Of a stretch of DNA of 64,000 nt, positions 25,972 to 34,364 are shown piece by piece. The notes under the pieces were generated by a model. It was not told the origin of the DNA and searched no databases. It was given only the letters and a program-made list of their open reading frames with translations. This DNA comes from Thermostichus vulcanus str. 'Rupite' (lineage in GTDB: Bacteria; Cyanobacteriota; Cyanobacteriia; Thermostichales; Thermostichaceae): contig NZ_JAFIRA010000004.1 of assembly GCF_022848905.1 (NCBI RefSeq), forward strand, positions 62,001 through 126,000, written 5' to 3'. Positions within the stretch are counted from its first letter, which is position 1, and each line of letters starts with the position of its first letter. Position numbers and translations under genes: made by a program.

Positions 25972-27428
25972 CACCCTATCCCCAATACGGTCATGCCCGC
26001 CTGCCGCAAGGCCTGTCGATCCAAGCAGTTACGAGCATCGATCAACAAGGGCCGCCGCATCAGGCCCGCCAGATGACTGTAATCCAACGATTGAAACTCC
26101 TGCCACTCGGTCACCAAAACCAGGGCATCACAATCCTGAGCCAGCCGCAGCACATCGGTTTCCACCACCACATGGGCCAGCCCTTCGCGGATCCCGGAGC
26201 CTGACACGATCGGATCATACGCTTTTACTTTCGCCCCCAGCTTGTGCAGATGTTCGATCAAGCTCAAAGATGGAGCATCCCGCATGTCGTCGGTATTGGG
26301 TTTGAAGGTGAGGCCCAGTAAGCCAATGGTTTTCCCCTTCAGAACTTTCAGGGCCTGTTGCAGTTTTTCCACCAACCGTTGCCGTTGCTGTTGGTTTACC
26401 TCGACGGTGGCCCGCAACAAACGGGCTTCGTACCCATAATCGGCTGCCGTTTGGATCAGAGCCGCCACATCCTTAGGGAAGCAACTGCCCCCCCAGCCCA
26501 ACCCTGCATTCAAAAAAGCTCGGCCAATCCGCTTGTCTAGGCCGATCCCATCCGCCACCTGCGTCACATCCGCTCCGGTGCGCTCACAAATGTTGGCGAT
26601 CTCGTTGATAAAACTGATTTTGGTGGCCAAGAAGGCGTTGGCAGCATACTTAATCATCTCGGCAGAGGCCAGATCCGTCACCACCCAAGGCACGGGATCC
26701 CCACTGAGACCCTTTTGCCGGCTCAAAATCGGCTCGTAGAGTTCCCGCATGATCTGAATGGCCCGCGGACTCTCGGATCCGACCACGATGCGGTCGGGGT
26801 TGAAGGTGTCGTGGATGGCGCTGCCCTCCCGCAAAAATTCCGGGTTGCTCACCACATCAAACTGCGGCATCCAACAGGATTCGCTGCTCGCGCTAGCGGG
26901 ACGGAGTCCTTGGGTAACCACTCCCCCTAGCTCCCCATCGGGATCCCTTTCTGACAGAACTTCTACCTTGCCCTCTTCTGGGCTACTCAATCGTTGCTTG
27001 GCGGTCTCTGCCGCCCCATCCAGGATGATCATGCGCACCCAGTCGCCCGACCCAATCGGTACGGTGGACTTGTTGACGATGACCCGATACTGCTCGTCTA
27101 ACTGTTGGCCAATCTCCCGTGCCACCGCCTCCACATAGCGCAGGTCGGGATCCCCGCTGGGTAGGGCGGGTGTACCGACGGCAATAAACACCACCTGGCT
27201 GTTTTGGATCCCGGTGCGTAAATCGGTGGTGAACTGCAACAGGCCACTGGCAGAGCCCTCCCGCACCAAGTCCTCCAGCCCAGGCTCATAAATGGGCAAC
27301 CGACCCCGTTGTAGCCCTTCAATTTTGGCCGGGTTGTTGTCCACACAGATGACGTGATGACCGAGATGGGCCAAACAAGCCCCTGTCACCAACCCGACGT
27401 AGCCGGTGCCAATGACCGCAACGCGCAT
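25968..27428 (-). CDS. ugd: UDP-glucose 6-dehydrogenase
   Basis: 486 residues from ATG 27428 ([20 protein letters not shown]). Marks: [57 protein letters not shown], catalytic [16 protein letters not shown] and [17 protein letters not shown]. It oxidises UDP-glucose to UDP-glucuronate with two NAD+. About 50 extra residues between VRMIILDG and FDVVSNPEF (rich in Glu, Ser and Gly) lengthen it; some cyanobacterial enzymes carry a shorter insert there. Translationally coupled to uxs downstream. Confidence 0.94.
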   Translation of the reverse strand: MRVAVIGTGYVGLVTGACLAHLGHHVICVDNNPAKIEGLQRGRLPIYEPGLEDLVREGSASGLLQFTTDLRTGIQNSQVVFIAVGTPALPSGDPDLRYVEAVAREIGQQLDEQYRVIVNKSTVPIGSGDWVRMIILDGAAETAKQRLSSPEEGKVEVLSERDPDGELGGVVTQGLRPASASSESCWMPQFDVVSNPEFLREGSAIHDTFNPDRIVVGSESPRAIQIMRELYEPILSRQKGLSGDPVPWVVTDLASAEMIKYAANAFLATKISFINEIANICERTGADVTQVADGIGLDKRIGRAFLNAGLGWGGSCFPKDVAALIQTAADYGYEARLLRATVEVNQQQRQRLVEKLQQALKVLKGKTIGLLGLTFKPNTDDMRDAPSLSLIEHLHKLGAKVKAYDPIVSGSGIREGLAHVVVETDVLRLAQDCDALVLVTEWQEFQSLDYSHLAGLMRRPLLIDARNCLDRQALRQAGMTVLGIGW

Positions 27429-27594
27429 AAGCAAGCCCTTCTCCAGTTGCTTGGTGTATCCAATGAACCAGAACTCCCCGCATCCTGCTCCCAAGATACC
27501 CCGCCTGCCGGGATCCCCAAGCCCTGAGATCAAGGGAAATCGGTTTTTGCTAGTCGCCAATGGCAGAATAAGGGGTGGTCTTCTTCCTAGGTTT

Positions 27595-28527
27595 GTGAGT
27601 CTGTTGGCTTCCAGTGGGGTCTCAGGGCATCGTCAGCGCCAGGTGCAAAAGGTGCTGTATATCACCCTGGGACTGAACATTCTGGTGTTTCTCGTCAAGT
27701 TTGTTTTGGGCTTGATGACGGGATCCCTGAGTTTGATTGCCGATGCCTTACATACCTCCACCGACACTGCCAGCAACATCCTTGGCCTGTTGGCGATGCG
27801 TTTTTCTTCACCGGAACCGGATGCCGAACATCCCTACGGACACACCAAGTTTGAATCCATCGGTGCTTTGGGGATCGCTGCTTTTTTGGGCATGGCCAGT
27901 TTTGAGATTTTGCGCACGGCGATTGGACGGTTTTTTGAACCAGCTCCCCGTCTGGAAATCGATGAACTGACATTGATGTTGATGGTGGGGGTGCTGGGCA
28001 TCAACATTTTCGTCACCGTTTACGAGCACCAACGGGGCAAGGCTCTCTCCAGCCGCTTGTTGTTGGCAGATGCCCGCCATACCCTCAGTGATGTTTGGGT
28101 GACGCTGACGGTGTTACTGGGGTTGGTGGGGGTGCGCTGGGGTATCACCTGGTTGGATCAAGCCCTAGCCTTTCCCGTCGGCTTGCTGGTGTTTTGGAGT
28201 GGATGGGAGGTGTTGCGGGAAAATGTTCCCTATTTAACCGACAGTGTGGCCATTCCCCCCAAAGCCTTGCGGGATCTGGTCATGAATTTGCCGGGGGTGC
28301 TGGATTGCCACGAAATTACCTCGCGTGGGATCCCTGGGCAGATGATTTTCATTGAAATGCACATGGTGGTGGAACCGCAGGATATCGAGTCGGCCCACCG
28401 GATTACCGAAGAAGTGGAGCAACTGTTGCGGGAGCGCTATGGAGCCGTGCGGGCCACCATTCACTTAGAGCCCTACTCCTACATTGAGGGATCCGATCGC
28501 GTGAGCGGGACAGAGTCCTTTTCTTGA
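27595..28527 (+). CDS. Cation diffusion facilitator (CDF) family metal transporter
   Basis: 310 residues from GTG 27595; the frame is open back to 27406, overlapping ugd on the other strand, and no motif supports the extra part. CDF marks: GLMTGSLSLIADALHTSTDTASN (metal-site DxxHxxxD), HPYGHTKFE, LLLADARHTLSDVWVTL (second HxxxD) and a C-terminal cytoplasmic ferredoxin-like domain with PGVLDCHEITSRG and VRATIHLEPY. It exports divalent metals such as Zn, Fe or Mn in exchange for protons. The start is uncertain because no strong ribosome-binding site is visible. Confidence 0.88.
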   Translation: MSLLASSGVSGHRQRQVQKVLYITLGLNILVFLVKFVLGLMTGSLSLIADALHTSTDTASNILGLLAMRFSSPEPDAEHPYGHTKFESIGALGIAAFLGMASFEILRTAIGRFFEPAPRLEIDELTLMLMVGVLGINIFVTVYEHQRGKALSSRLLLADARHTLSDVWVTLTVLLGLVGVRWGITWLDQALAFPVGLLVFWSGWEVLRENVPYLTDSVAIPPKALRDLVMNLPGVLDCHEITSRGIPGQMIFIEMHMVVEPQDIESAHRITEEVEQLLRERYGAVRATIHLEPYSYIEGSDRVSGTESFS

Positions 28528-28531
28528 AAGC

Positions 28532-29536
28532 ATGTTCAGACGGATTGCGGGGGTTATTGTTCTTCTGCTCCTGTGTATCGGCTTGGGTTGCGGACTTTTG
28601 TTCGCGTCAGCGGTGCGGGGCACTTTCGCCTGGCTCTCGGCGGAACAACCCACCTTTCCCCTCATGGACGGATTGGGATCCCTGCACCACCCGATTGAAA
28701 CAGAGGATCCCGTTGCCCAACGCTATTTTGACCAGGGGTTGATCTGGTTGTACGGGTTCAACCGGGAAGCGGCTGTGGCTTCCTTTCAAGCCGCTATCGA
28801 ACGGGATCCCGGCTGTGCTCTATGCTACTGGGGAATGGCATATGCCCTGGGGCCAAACTTGGCGGATCCGAAAGGGACAGACCCCAAGATTTTGCACCGA
28901 CTGGCTATCGGGCGCGCGCTTGCCCAAACCCCTGAGGAACGAGCGTATCTCTGGGCACTGTCTCAACGCCACCCCTCCTCTGAGCCCGAAGAGGACCAAC
29001 AATCGGCCCTCACCTATGCCGGGGCGATGCGCAGCCTGACCACCCTTTTCCCAGAAGATCTGGATGCGGCCACCCTCTACGCCGAAGCCCTAATGCTGCT
29101 CTCTCCAGGGCACTATTGGATCCCTTCTGGCCAGCCAGGGCCTTATACGCAAGAGATCCTTGCCACTCTGGAAGGGGTACTCACTCAGGATCCCGACCAT
29201 CCGGGGGCCAATCACCTCTACATCCACGCTCTAGAGGGATCCCCAACCCCCGAGAAAGCCCTAGCCAGTGCGCAACGCTTGGAAACGCTGGTCCCCGCTG
29301 CTGGTCACCTGCTGCACATGCCTGCCCATATCTACATGCCTCTGGGGCGCTTTGCTGATGCCTATCGAACTGGGGTCAAGGCAATCCGAGCGGATCGGGA
29401 GGTGTTGCAGGGATCCAGTATCTGGCGGAGCGAATATGCCCGCACCTACTACCCTCACCACCTTAGGGCTGTCCAAGCTGCCGCTCAAAACCAGCCATTA
29501 GACACCCAGAACAGGATCCCTTATTTCAAGAGATAA
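28532..29536 (+). CDS. TPR-repeat lipoprotein-like protein, apparently C-terminally truncated
   Basis: 334 residues. A hydrophobic N-terminal segment (IAGVIVLLLLCIGLGCGLLFA) could be a signal anchor or a lipobox. TPR-like motifs follow: AQRYFDQGLIWLYGFNREAAVASFQAAIERDPGCALCYWGMA and DHPGANHLYIHALEGSPTPEKAL, HMPAHIYMPLGRFADAYR. Relatives I recall run to about 500-550 residues and continue past the YARTYYPHHL block; here the protein stops about 25 residues later in an unrelated tail. A DUF2887 nuclease gene starts 32 bp on, so truncation by insertion is possible. Confidence 0.65.
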   Translation: MFRRIAGVIVLLLLCIGLGCGLLFASAVRGTFAWLSAEQPTFPLMDGLGSLHHPIETEDPVAQRYFDQGLIWLYGFNREAAVASFQAAIERDPGCALCYWGMAYALGPNLADPKGTDPKILHRLAIGRALAQTPEERAYLWALSQRHPSSEPEEDQQSALTYAGAMRSLTTLFPEDLDAATLYAEALMLLSPGHYWIPSGQPGPYTQEILATLEGVLTQDPDHPGANHLYIHALEGSPTPEKALASAQRLETLVPAAGHLLHMPAHIYMPLGRFADAYRTGVKAIRADREVLQGSSIWRSEYARTYYPHHLRAVQAAAQNQPLDTQNRIPYFKR

Positions 29537-29568
29537 GACCGAAACAGGTGAGAATAAACTGAAACCAA

Positions 29569-30417
29569 ATGGAAACTGACTCTCTCTTCTACCGCTTCTT
29601 CCAGCTCTATCCGGGGTTGCTCTTTGAAATTCTGGGCTTGCCAACCCAGTTAGCTGAAAACTATCGCTTCAGCTCCATCGAGGTCAAACAACTCGCCTTC
29701 CGTATCGATGGCCTCTTCCTCCCTCAGCAGCAAGGGGATCCCCTCTTTTTTGTGGAAATCCAGTTTCAGCGGGATGAGAGATTGTATGCGCGGCTGTTTG
29801 CAGAAATCTTTCTCTACTTGTCCCGACACAAAATCTGTGGCGATTGGCGGGCTGTGGTCATTTACCCCCATGTAGGCGCAGAAGGCGGAGGGTTTGAGCA
29901 CTACCGAGAACTCCTGGATAGCGGCAGAGTGGCCCGAGTTTATCTGGATCAACTGCAGGGGGAAGGTTTCGGGGTAGCTACCCTACGATTTGTAGTTGCA
30001 CCAGGGGCAGTAGCTAGGAGACAAGTGGGATCCCTGCTAAAAAAGAGTCAGGAGCAATTCACAGACCCAGAGCTGCGAGAGCAACTGGTTGATTTTTTAG
30101 AGACGTTGGTGGTGTACAAGTTTCCAGGTATGAGTCGGGAGGAGATCGGGGAGATGTTTGGTACACAAGATTTGAGACAGACCCGGTTTTACCAAGAGGT
30201 CATTCAAGAAGGGATCCAGCAAGGGCTTGCTCAGGGGATTCGGCAAGGGGAAGCAGAAATGACTTTGAGACAACTGCGGCGAAAGGTGGGAGAAATACCT
30301 GAGGAGCTGCAAAGTCAAATTCGGACTTTACCGTTAGAACAACTGGAAACCTTGAGTGAAGTTCTTCTAGACTTTACATCCCTGGCTGATTTGAGGAATT
30401 GGCTATCACTGGGCTAA
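29569..30417 (+). CDS. Rpn-family DUF2887 putative PD-(D/E)XK nuclease/transposase
   Basis: 282 residues. The N-terminal nuclease core reads FRIDGLFLPQQQGDPLFFVEIQFQRDERLYARLFAEIFLYLSRH, with Asp and the ExQ pair as expected for DUF2887. The C-terminal part holds a Gln/Gly-rich helix (EGIQQGLAQGIRQGEAEMTL) and a DUF4351-like end (LRRKVGEIPEELQSQIRTLPLEQLETLSEVLLDF). Such genes are numerous and mobile in cyanobacteria. Catalysis is inferred from the family, not seen here. It may have moved in next to the truncated TPR gene. Confidence 0.85.
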   Translation: METDSLFYRFFQLYPGLLFEILGLPTQLAENYRFSSIEVKQLAFRIDGLFLPQQQGDPLFFVEIQFQRDERLYARLFAEIFLYLSRHKICGDWRAVVIYPHVGAEGGGFEHYRELLDSGRVARVYLDQLQGEGFGVATLRFVVAPGAVARRQVGSLLKKSQEQFTDPELREQLVDFLETLVVYKFPGMSREEIGEMFGTQDLRQTRFYQEVIQEGIQQGLAQGIRQGEAEMTLRQLRRKVGEIPEELQSQIRTLPLEQLETLSEVLLDFTSLADLRNWLSLG

Positions 30418-30563
30418 AGGTTGATCTATTCGGGATCCCGCCACTAGCATCACCGTTCCTAGCATTGTCAAACCAGGGATCCCGTGTGAGATAGGATCAG
30501 TAAGCGCCAAAATCCTGAGGAGTTCAGGTTGGGTGCGCCAGTGTTCTTCACACCTCCAGCAGT

Positions 30564-31910
30564 ATGGTTAAATCCTCGGGTTCATTGCTCAATCGGCTTG
30601 CCTTTTTGCGGGGGCTGATTCTCATCCTGGCGGTGGTGGTGGCTTTTGTCTACCTGGGCTTTAGCCGAGAAGTACGCCTGGGTCTTGATCTCAAGGGGGG
30701 AACCCAACTCACCCTGCAAGCCCTGCCCACCGAGGAAGTGACTGAGATTACCTCCGAGGTGATGCAGGGAGTAGAGGCTGTGATTCAGCAGCGCATCAAT
30801 GGGTTGGGGGTAGCCGAGCCGTTGGTACAAATCAGTGGTCAAGATCGCCTGTTTGTGCAGTTGCCAGGGGTGGCGGATCCGGATCGCGCCATTGCCCTAC
30901 TGGGGGATACCGCCCAATTGGAGTTTCGCAAAGGCTTGGTGCCCGCGAATACCTTGCCCCGTAATGAATTGGGGGAGGTAACCGCCGGTGAGGATCCCGA
31001 TGCCCTGTTTGAACACGTGGGCCTAACCGGGGATTTGCTACGCAATGCTTACCCCCAAGCTCCCAGACGGGGATCCCAAAATTGGGAGGTGCTGCTGGAA
31101 TTTAAGCCGGAGGGGGCAGAAAAATTTACTCAGCTGACCCGTGATTTGGCGGGGACAGGTCGTCCGATTGGCATTTTCTTGGATGATGTGCTGATCAGTG
31201 CGCCAGTGGTGGGAGCGGAGTTTGCCCGTACTGGCATTACTGGCGGAACAGCCGTGATTACAGGAAATTTTTCGGTGGAAACCGCCAACGATCTGGCGGT
31301 CAAACTGAAAGCAGGAGCCTTGCCGGCCCGCATCCAGGTGATTGAAAACCGCACCGTCGGGGCCACCCTTGGGGAGGTGAGTGTGCGGCAAAGCCTCTAT
31401 GCCGGCATCGGGGGTATTGTGCTGGTATTTATCTTTATGGTGGCTTACTATCGGTTGCCGGGGTTAATTGCCGATGTGGCGCTGTTGATTTATGCCCTCT
31501 GCACCTTTGCGTTGTTCCAGTTGCTCGGGGTAACCATGACCCTGCCGGGGATCGCGGGCTTTATTCTCAGTATTGGGATGGCGGTGGATGCCAACGTGTT
31601 GATTTTTGAGCGCATCAAGGAAGAATTACGGGAAGGAAAATCCCTCTATAAGTCCATTTCGGAAGGGTTTAACCGCGCCTTTAGCAGCATTTTGGATAGC
31701 AACATCACCACCCTCTTGGTCTGTGGCGTGCTCTTCTGGCTGGGGATTGGCTTGGTGAAAGGGTTTGCGGTGACCCTTGGCATTGGTATCTTGGTTAGTT
31801 TCTTTACGGCCCTGACCTGTACCCGTACCTTGCTTTTGGCAGCAATGGGGATCCCGAGTTTGCGCAAACCTCAGTTTTATGGTGTTCGGATGGAGGTGTC
31901 CCAATCATGA
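30564..31910 (+). CDS. secD: Protein translocase subunit SecD
   Basis: 448 residues. N-terminal membrane helix, then the family motif LGLDLKGGTQLTLQ, periplasmic P1 region (RINGLGVAEPLVQISGQDRLFVQLPGV read in pieces), and a C-terminal block of five helices with AGFILSIGMAVDANVLIFERIKEELREG. SecDF uses the proton gradient to pull secreted proteins across the membrane, in both plasma and thylakoid membranes of cyanobacteria. It overlaps secF by 4 bp. Confidence 0.95.
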   Translation: MVKSSGSLLNRLAFLRGLILILAVVVAFVYLGFSREVRLGLDLKGGTQLTLQALPTEEVTEITSEVMQGVEAVIQQRINGLGVAEPLVQISGQDRLFVQLPGVADPDRAIALLGDTAQLEFRKGLVPANTLPRNELGEVTAGEDPDALFEHVGLTGDLLRNAYPQAPRRGSQNWEVLLEFKPEGAEKFTQLTRDLAGTGRPIGIFLDDVLISAPVVGAEFARTGITGGTAVITGNFSVETANDLAVKLKAGALPARIQVIENRTVGATLGEVSVRQSLYAGIGGIVLVFIFMVAYYRLPGLIADVALLIYALCTFALFQLLGVTMTLPGIAGFILSIGMAVDANVLIFERIKEELREGKSLYKSISEGFNRAFSSILDSNITTLLVCGVLFWLGIGLVKGFAVTLGIGILVSFFTALTCTRTLLLAAMGIPSLRKPQFYGVRMEVSQS

Positions 31911-32923
31911 CCACTCAGGAGATATCCCCGACAGATCCAACGCTGCAAGTCCCCCATCAACTGAATTATCGCTTCGATATTGTCAAGCGCAGCAAGCTGT
32001 GGTTCACTCTCTCGTTGGCGGTGTTGGTGGTGGGTCTGACCAGCATGGCCTTTTGTTTGGCCTCTTTCGGTACACCGCTGCGCTTGGGGTTGGATTTTTC
32101 CGGGGGCACGTTGCTAGACCTAAGCTTTGAGCAACCCGTCACCACAGAGGAGCTGCGTCAAGCCCTCCAAGAGCACAACCTGGGCAGTAGTGTCATTCAA
32201 CTGGATACCAGTACCAGCCAAGAAGCCTTGATCCGGATGCCACCCCTTTCCGAGGAGGAACGGTTGGCGGTGGAAGCCACTTTGCGGGAGGAGGTTGGCC
32301 CGTTTGAGCGTAATTTGGTTGAGACTGTGGGCCCGACGGTAGGAAGGCTGCTGCTCCGTTCGGGCATTCTGGCAGTGGTGATCTCCTTCGGGTTAATTGT
32401 GGTCTATCTGACGCTGCGCTTCCAGTTGGACTACGCCGTTTTTGCCATCGTAGCCCTTTTGCACGACGTGGTACTGACCATAGGGCTGTTTGCCCTCTTG
32501 GGTCTGACGGTGGGCATGGAGGTGGATAGCCTGTTTGTGGTGGCACTGCTGACGATTATTGGCTTTTCCGTCAATGACACGGTGGTGATCTACGACCGTA
32601 TTCGGGAGAATCTGCGCCTGGTTAGCCGCAAAGTTAGCTTTGCAGAGGTGGTGAACTTGTCCTTGAACCAAACCTTTGCCCGCTCCTTCAATACCACCCT
32701 AACGACGATGTTGCCCCTGATTGCCATTGCCATTTTGGGTGGGGCGACCTTGAAGGGATTTGCGATTGCACTGCTGGTGGGTTTTGCTTTGGGGGTTTAT
32801 TCCAGCATTTTTATCGCTAGCCCCTTGCTGGTGTGGTGGCGGCAGCAGCGTTCGGCTCGCATTGTTGATGATGGGGATCCGGAGAATGGAGATCCGGTTG
32901 AGGTGACAGCCCAAGGGAGTTGA
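31907..32923 (+). CDS. secF: Protein translocase subunit SecF
   Basis: 338 residues. Motifs: LGLDFSGGTLLDLSF after the first helix, then TVGPTVGRLLLRSG, LLTIIGFSVNDTVVIYDRIRENLR and RSFNTTLTTMLPLIAIAILGG. Partner of SecD; ATG overlaps the secD stop (ATGA). The stop codon is part of a 12-bp tandem duplication. Confidence 0.95.
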   Translation: MTTQEISPTDPTLQVPHQLNYRFDIVKRSKLWFTLSLAVLVVGLTSMAFCLASFGTPLRLGLDFSGGTLLDLSFEQPVTTEELRQALQEHNLGSSVIQLDTSTSQEALIRMPPLSEEERLAVEATLREEVGPFERNLVETVGPTVGRLLLRSGILAVVISFGLIVVYLTLRFQLDYAVFAIVALLHDVVLTIGLFALLGLTVGMEVDSLFVVALLTIIGFSVNDTVVIYDRIRENLRLVSRKVSFAEVVNLSLNQTFARSFNTTLTTMLPLIAIAILGGATLKGFAIALLVGFALGVYSSIFIASPLLVWWRQQRSARIVDDGDPENGDPVEVTAQGS

Positions 32924-32944
32924 GGGTCTCAATGAGGGTCTCAA
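32921..32944. repeat. Perfect 12-bp tandem duplication including the secF stop codon
   Basis: TGAGGGTCTCAA occurs at 32921-32932 and 32933-32944. The first TGA is the secF stop; the copy supplies a second stop in the same frame. Confidence 0.85.
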
Positions 32945-33008
32945 CTAGGGTGGCGCTCAGGGATCCCTATCGATAAAGCTATGATGGCGAAGGCCCCATC
33001 ACAGTGGG

Positions 33009-33494
33009 ATGTTGGTTACTAGGATCCTCATGCCCGCCCCTCATGGTTCTGGTTCTGTTGATGGTGAGAAGGCTTCTTCTTCTAGCGTTCAATCGCTTTC
33101 TCCGGTAGCCAAGCGCTTGTTGCGGCTCTATCACGGCGGTAGTTTCGTCTTTTTGGGCCTGTTGTGGCTGTTGGTCGGGATCCCTAGCCTATGGGCGTTG
33201 CGAGTGGATCTAGGCCGCTTGTTCAGCTATTTCACTTGGACGGGCTTACGGTATGCTCTGTTTTACCGACCGGGGTGGCCGACCTTGGGCCTGCTGCTCT
33301 GCGTCAGCTTTACGATGGGGATTCTGATCGCCCAAAGTCGTTATGAGCTGTTCGGCTTATATCCAATCGAGCGGATCATGCTAGAGCAGCAATCCCGTTG
33401 GATCCTCTCGTTCCCGGTACGGCACCCCTTGCGGCGCTGGTTGGTACGAACACTCTCCCCTCAAGATCCGCAGAACTCAGCTGCAAAAGACTGA
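33009..33494 (+). CDS. Cyanobacterial membrane protein of unknown function
   Basis: 161 residues from ATG 33009 (MLVTRILMPAPHGSG); ATG 33030 would remove seven residues and is equally possible. Two hydrophobic segments are visible: GGSFVFLGLLWLLVGIPSLWAL and WPTLGLLLCVSFTMGILIAQ. The N terminus is Ser-rich and probably disordered; the C terminus is basic. I do not recognise the family. The stop codon lies directly against an IS200/IS605-like hairpin, so the C-terminal residues may have been altered by an insertion. Confidence 0.55.
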   Translation: MLVTRILMPAPHGSGSVDGEKASSSSVQSLSPVAKRLLRLYHGGSFVFLGLLWLLVGIPSLWALRVDLGRLFSYFTWTGLRYALFYRPGWPTLGLLLCVSFTMGILIAQSRYELFGLYPIERIMLEQQSRWILSFPVRHPLRRWLVRTLSPQDPQNSAAKD

Positions 33495-33530
33495 CGACTC
33501 CCCGTGGCTAGAAGCCAGGGGGTTCTTTAG
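33491..33530. mobile_element. IS200/IS605-like end hairpin without transposase
   Basis: CCCCGTGGCT (33500-33509 approximately) and AGCCAGGGGG (about 33512-33521) pair with one mismatch and a short loop, followed by TTCTTTAGG. This CCCCGTGGCT-loop-AGCC hairpin resembles the subterminal ends of IS200/IS605 elements with tnpB in cyanobacteria. No TnpA or TnpB coding is adjacent, so it would be a solo end. A 12-bp tandem pair, AGGTTATCGGTT, follows at 33529-33552. Confidence 0.4.
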
Positions 33531-33620
33531 GTTATCGGTTAGGTTATCGGTTTCTCCCCCAGGCTCTCGCACAAGGCTACAGCATCCTGGGTCTTCAAAC
33601 GTTCCCCTAAAGCTTTCGAG

Positions 33621-33674
33621 ACGATGACCCTCCGGGTCGTGCGGAGCACGATGACCCTCCGGGTCGTGCGGAGT
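33621..33674. repeat. 27-bp tandem repeat with GTGCGGAGCAC palindromes, left of the ISL3 fragment
   Basis: Units 33621-33647 and 33648-33674 differ only in the last base. Each contains CCCTCCGGGTCG and GTGCGGAGC; across the junction they form the palindrome GTGC-gga-GCAC. A related palindrome, GGTGC-gga-GCACC, lies at 34106-34118 on the other side of the transposase fragment. Confidence 0.8.
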
Positions 33675-33678
33675 AAGC

Positions 33679-34047
33679 ATGCGAAAAGGGCATAATCAAT
33701 ATGTGACAGTTATCAGCAATTTGGAGAATCATTGCCTCATTGAGGTGATTGATGTTCACAAGGCGGAAGAGCTTACTGAATACCTAGAAAGCCTATGGAC
33801 AGAGGAAGAGAGGCTGAATATCGAAGAGGTTAGCATCGATATATGGGCTGGATTTGCCAGGGTAGTCAAGCCGGTATTTCCCAAAGCACATATTGTCTAT
33901 GACAGATTTCATGTGATGCAGAGAGCTGTCAAAGAATTAGACAAATTTAGACGACAGTCTCGACTCACAGAAAAAGGCTCAAGAAGAATCATACTTAAGA
34001 ATAATGAAGACCTAACTGCGGAAGAAAAGGCAAAACCAGAAATCTAG
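33679..34047 (+). pseudogene. ISL3-family transposase fragment
   Basis: 122 residues matching the catalytic middle of ISL3 DDE transposases: VSIDIWAGFARVVKPVFPKA with a catalytic Asp, then HIVYDRFHVMQRAVKELDKFRRQ with the second Asp. Full transposases have about 400 residues; the zinc-finger and helix-turn-helix N terminus and the final Glu region are absent. The base composition is more A+T rich than neighbouring genes, consistent with acquisition. Non-functional remnant. Confidence 0.85.
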
Positions 34048-34364
34048 TTAAGACAAATCTGGTTAAGACAAAGTCAATGACTGAGGCAAGCCCATACACT
34101 ACAGCGGTGCGGAGCACCCTAGCACTTTCAAAATGGATTAGGGACACAACCGTTGTTGCAGCAAACCCGCGCTTACTTTTGGGGTGGCGCAGCCTGCCGT
34201 AGGCATTGTTGCTACGCAACGCTAATGCTACGCGACACGCGACTGCGGGGCATTAAAGGGCTGTAACTCCGGCCTAGGGCAATCCATGGCCTTCCCAATG
34301 AAGACAAATAACCATACTCATTTTTGGGTCTTCCAGGAAGAACAGCCAGCAGTTTGTGACATTC
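34048..34364. other. Non-coding region rich in small palindromes, right of the ISL3 fragment
   Basis: 317 bp without a gene. A near-perfect 15-bp tandem pair (AAATCTAGTTAAGAC and AAATCTGGTTAAGAC) sits at 34040-34069 over the transposase-fragment stop. GGTGCGGAGCACC lies at 34106-34118. At 34190-34250 several short hairpins follow each other (GCCT-gccgt-AGGC, GTTGC-tac-GCAAC and GC-rich neighbours). This looks like debris of miniature repeats. Confidence 0.5.

Noticed and set aside
33995-34219. 74-residue reverse-strand frame in the mobile-element debris
   Set aside because: It is translated from the run of small palindromes and the ISL3 fragment's complement and has no recognisable domain.
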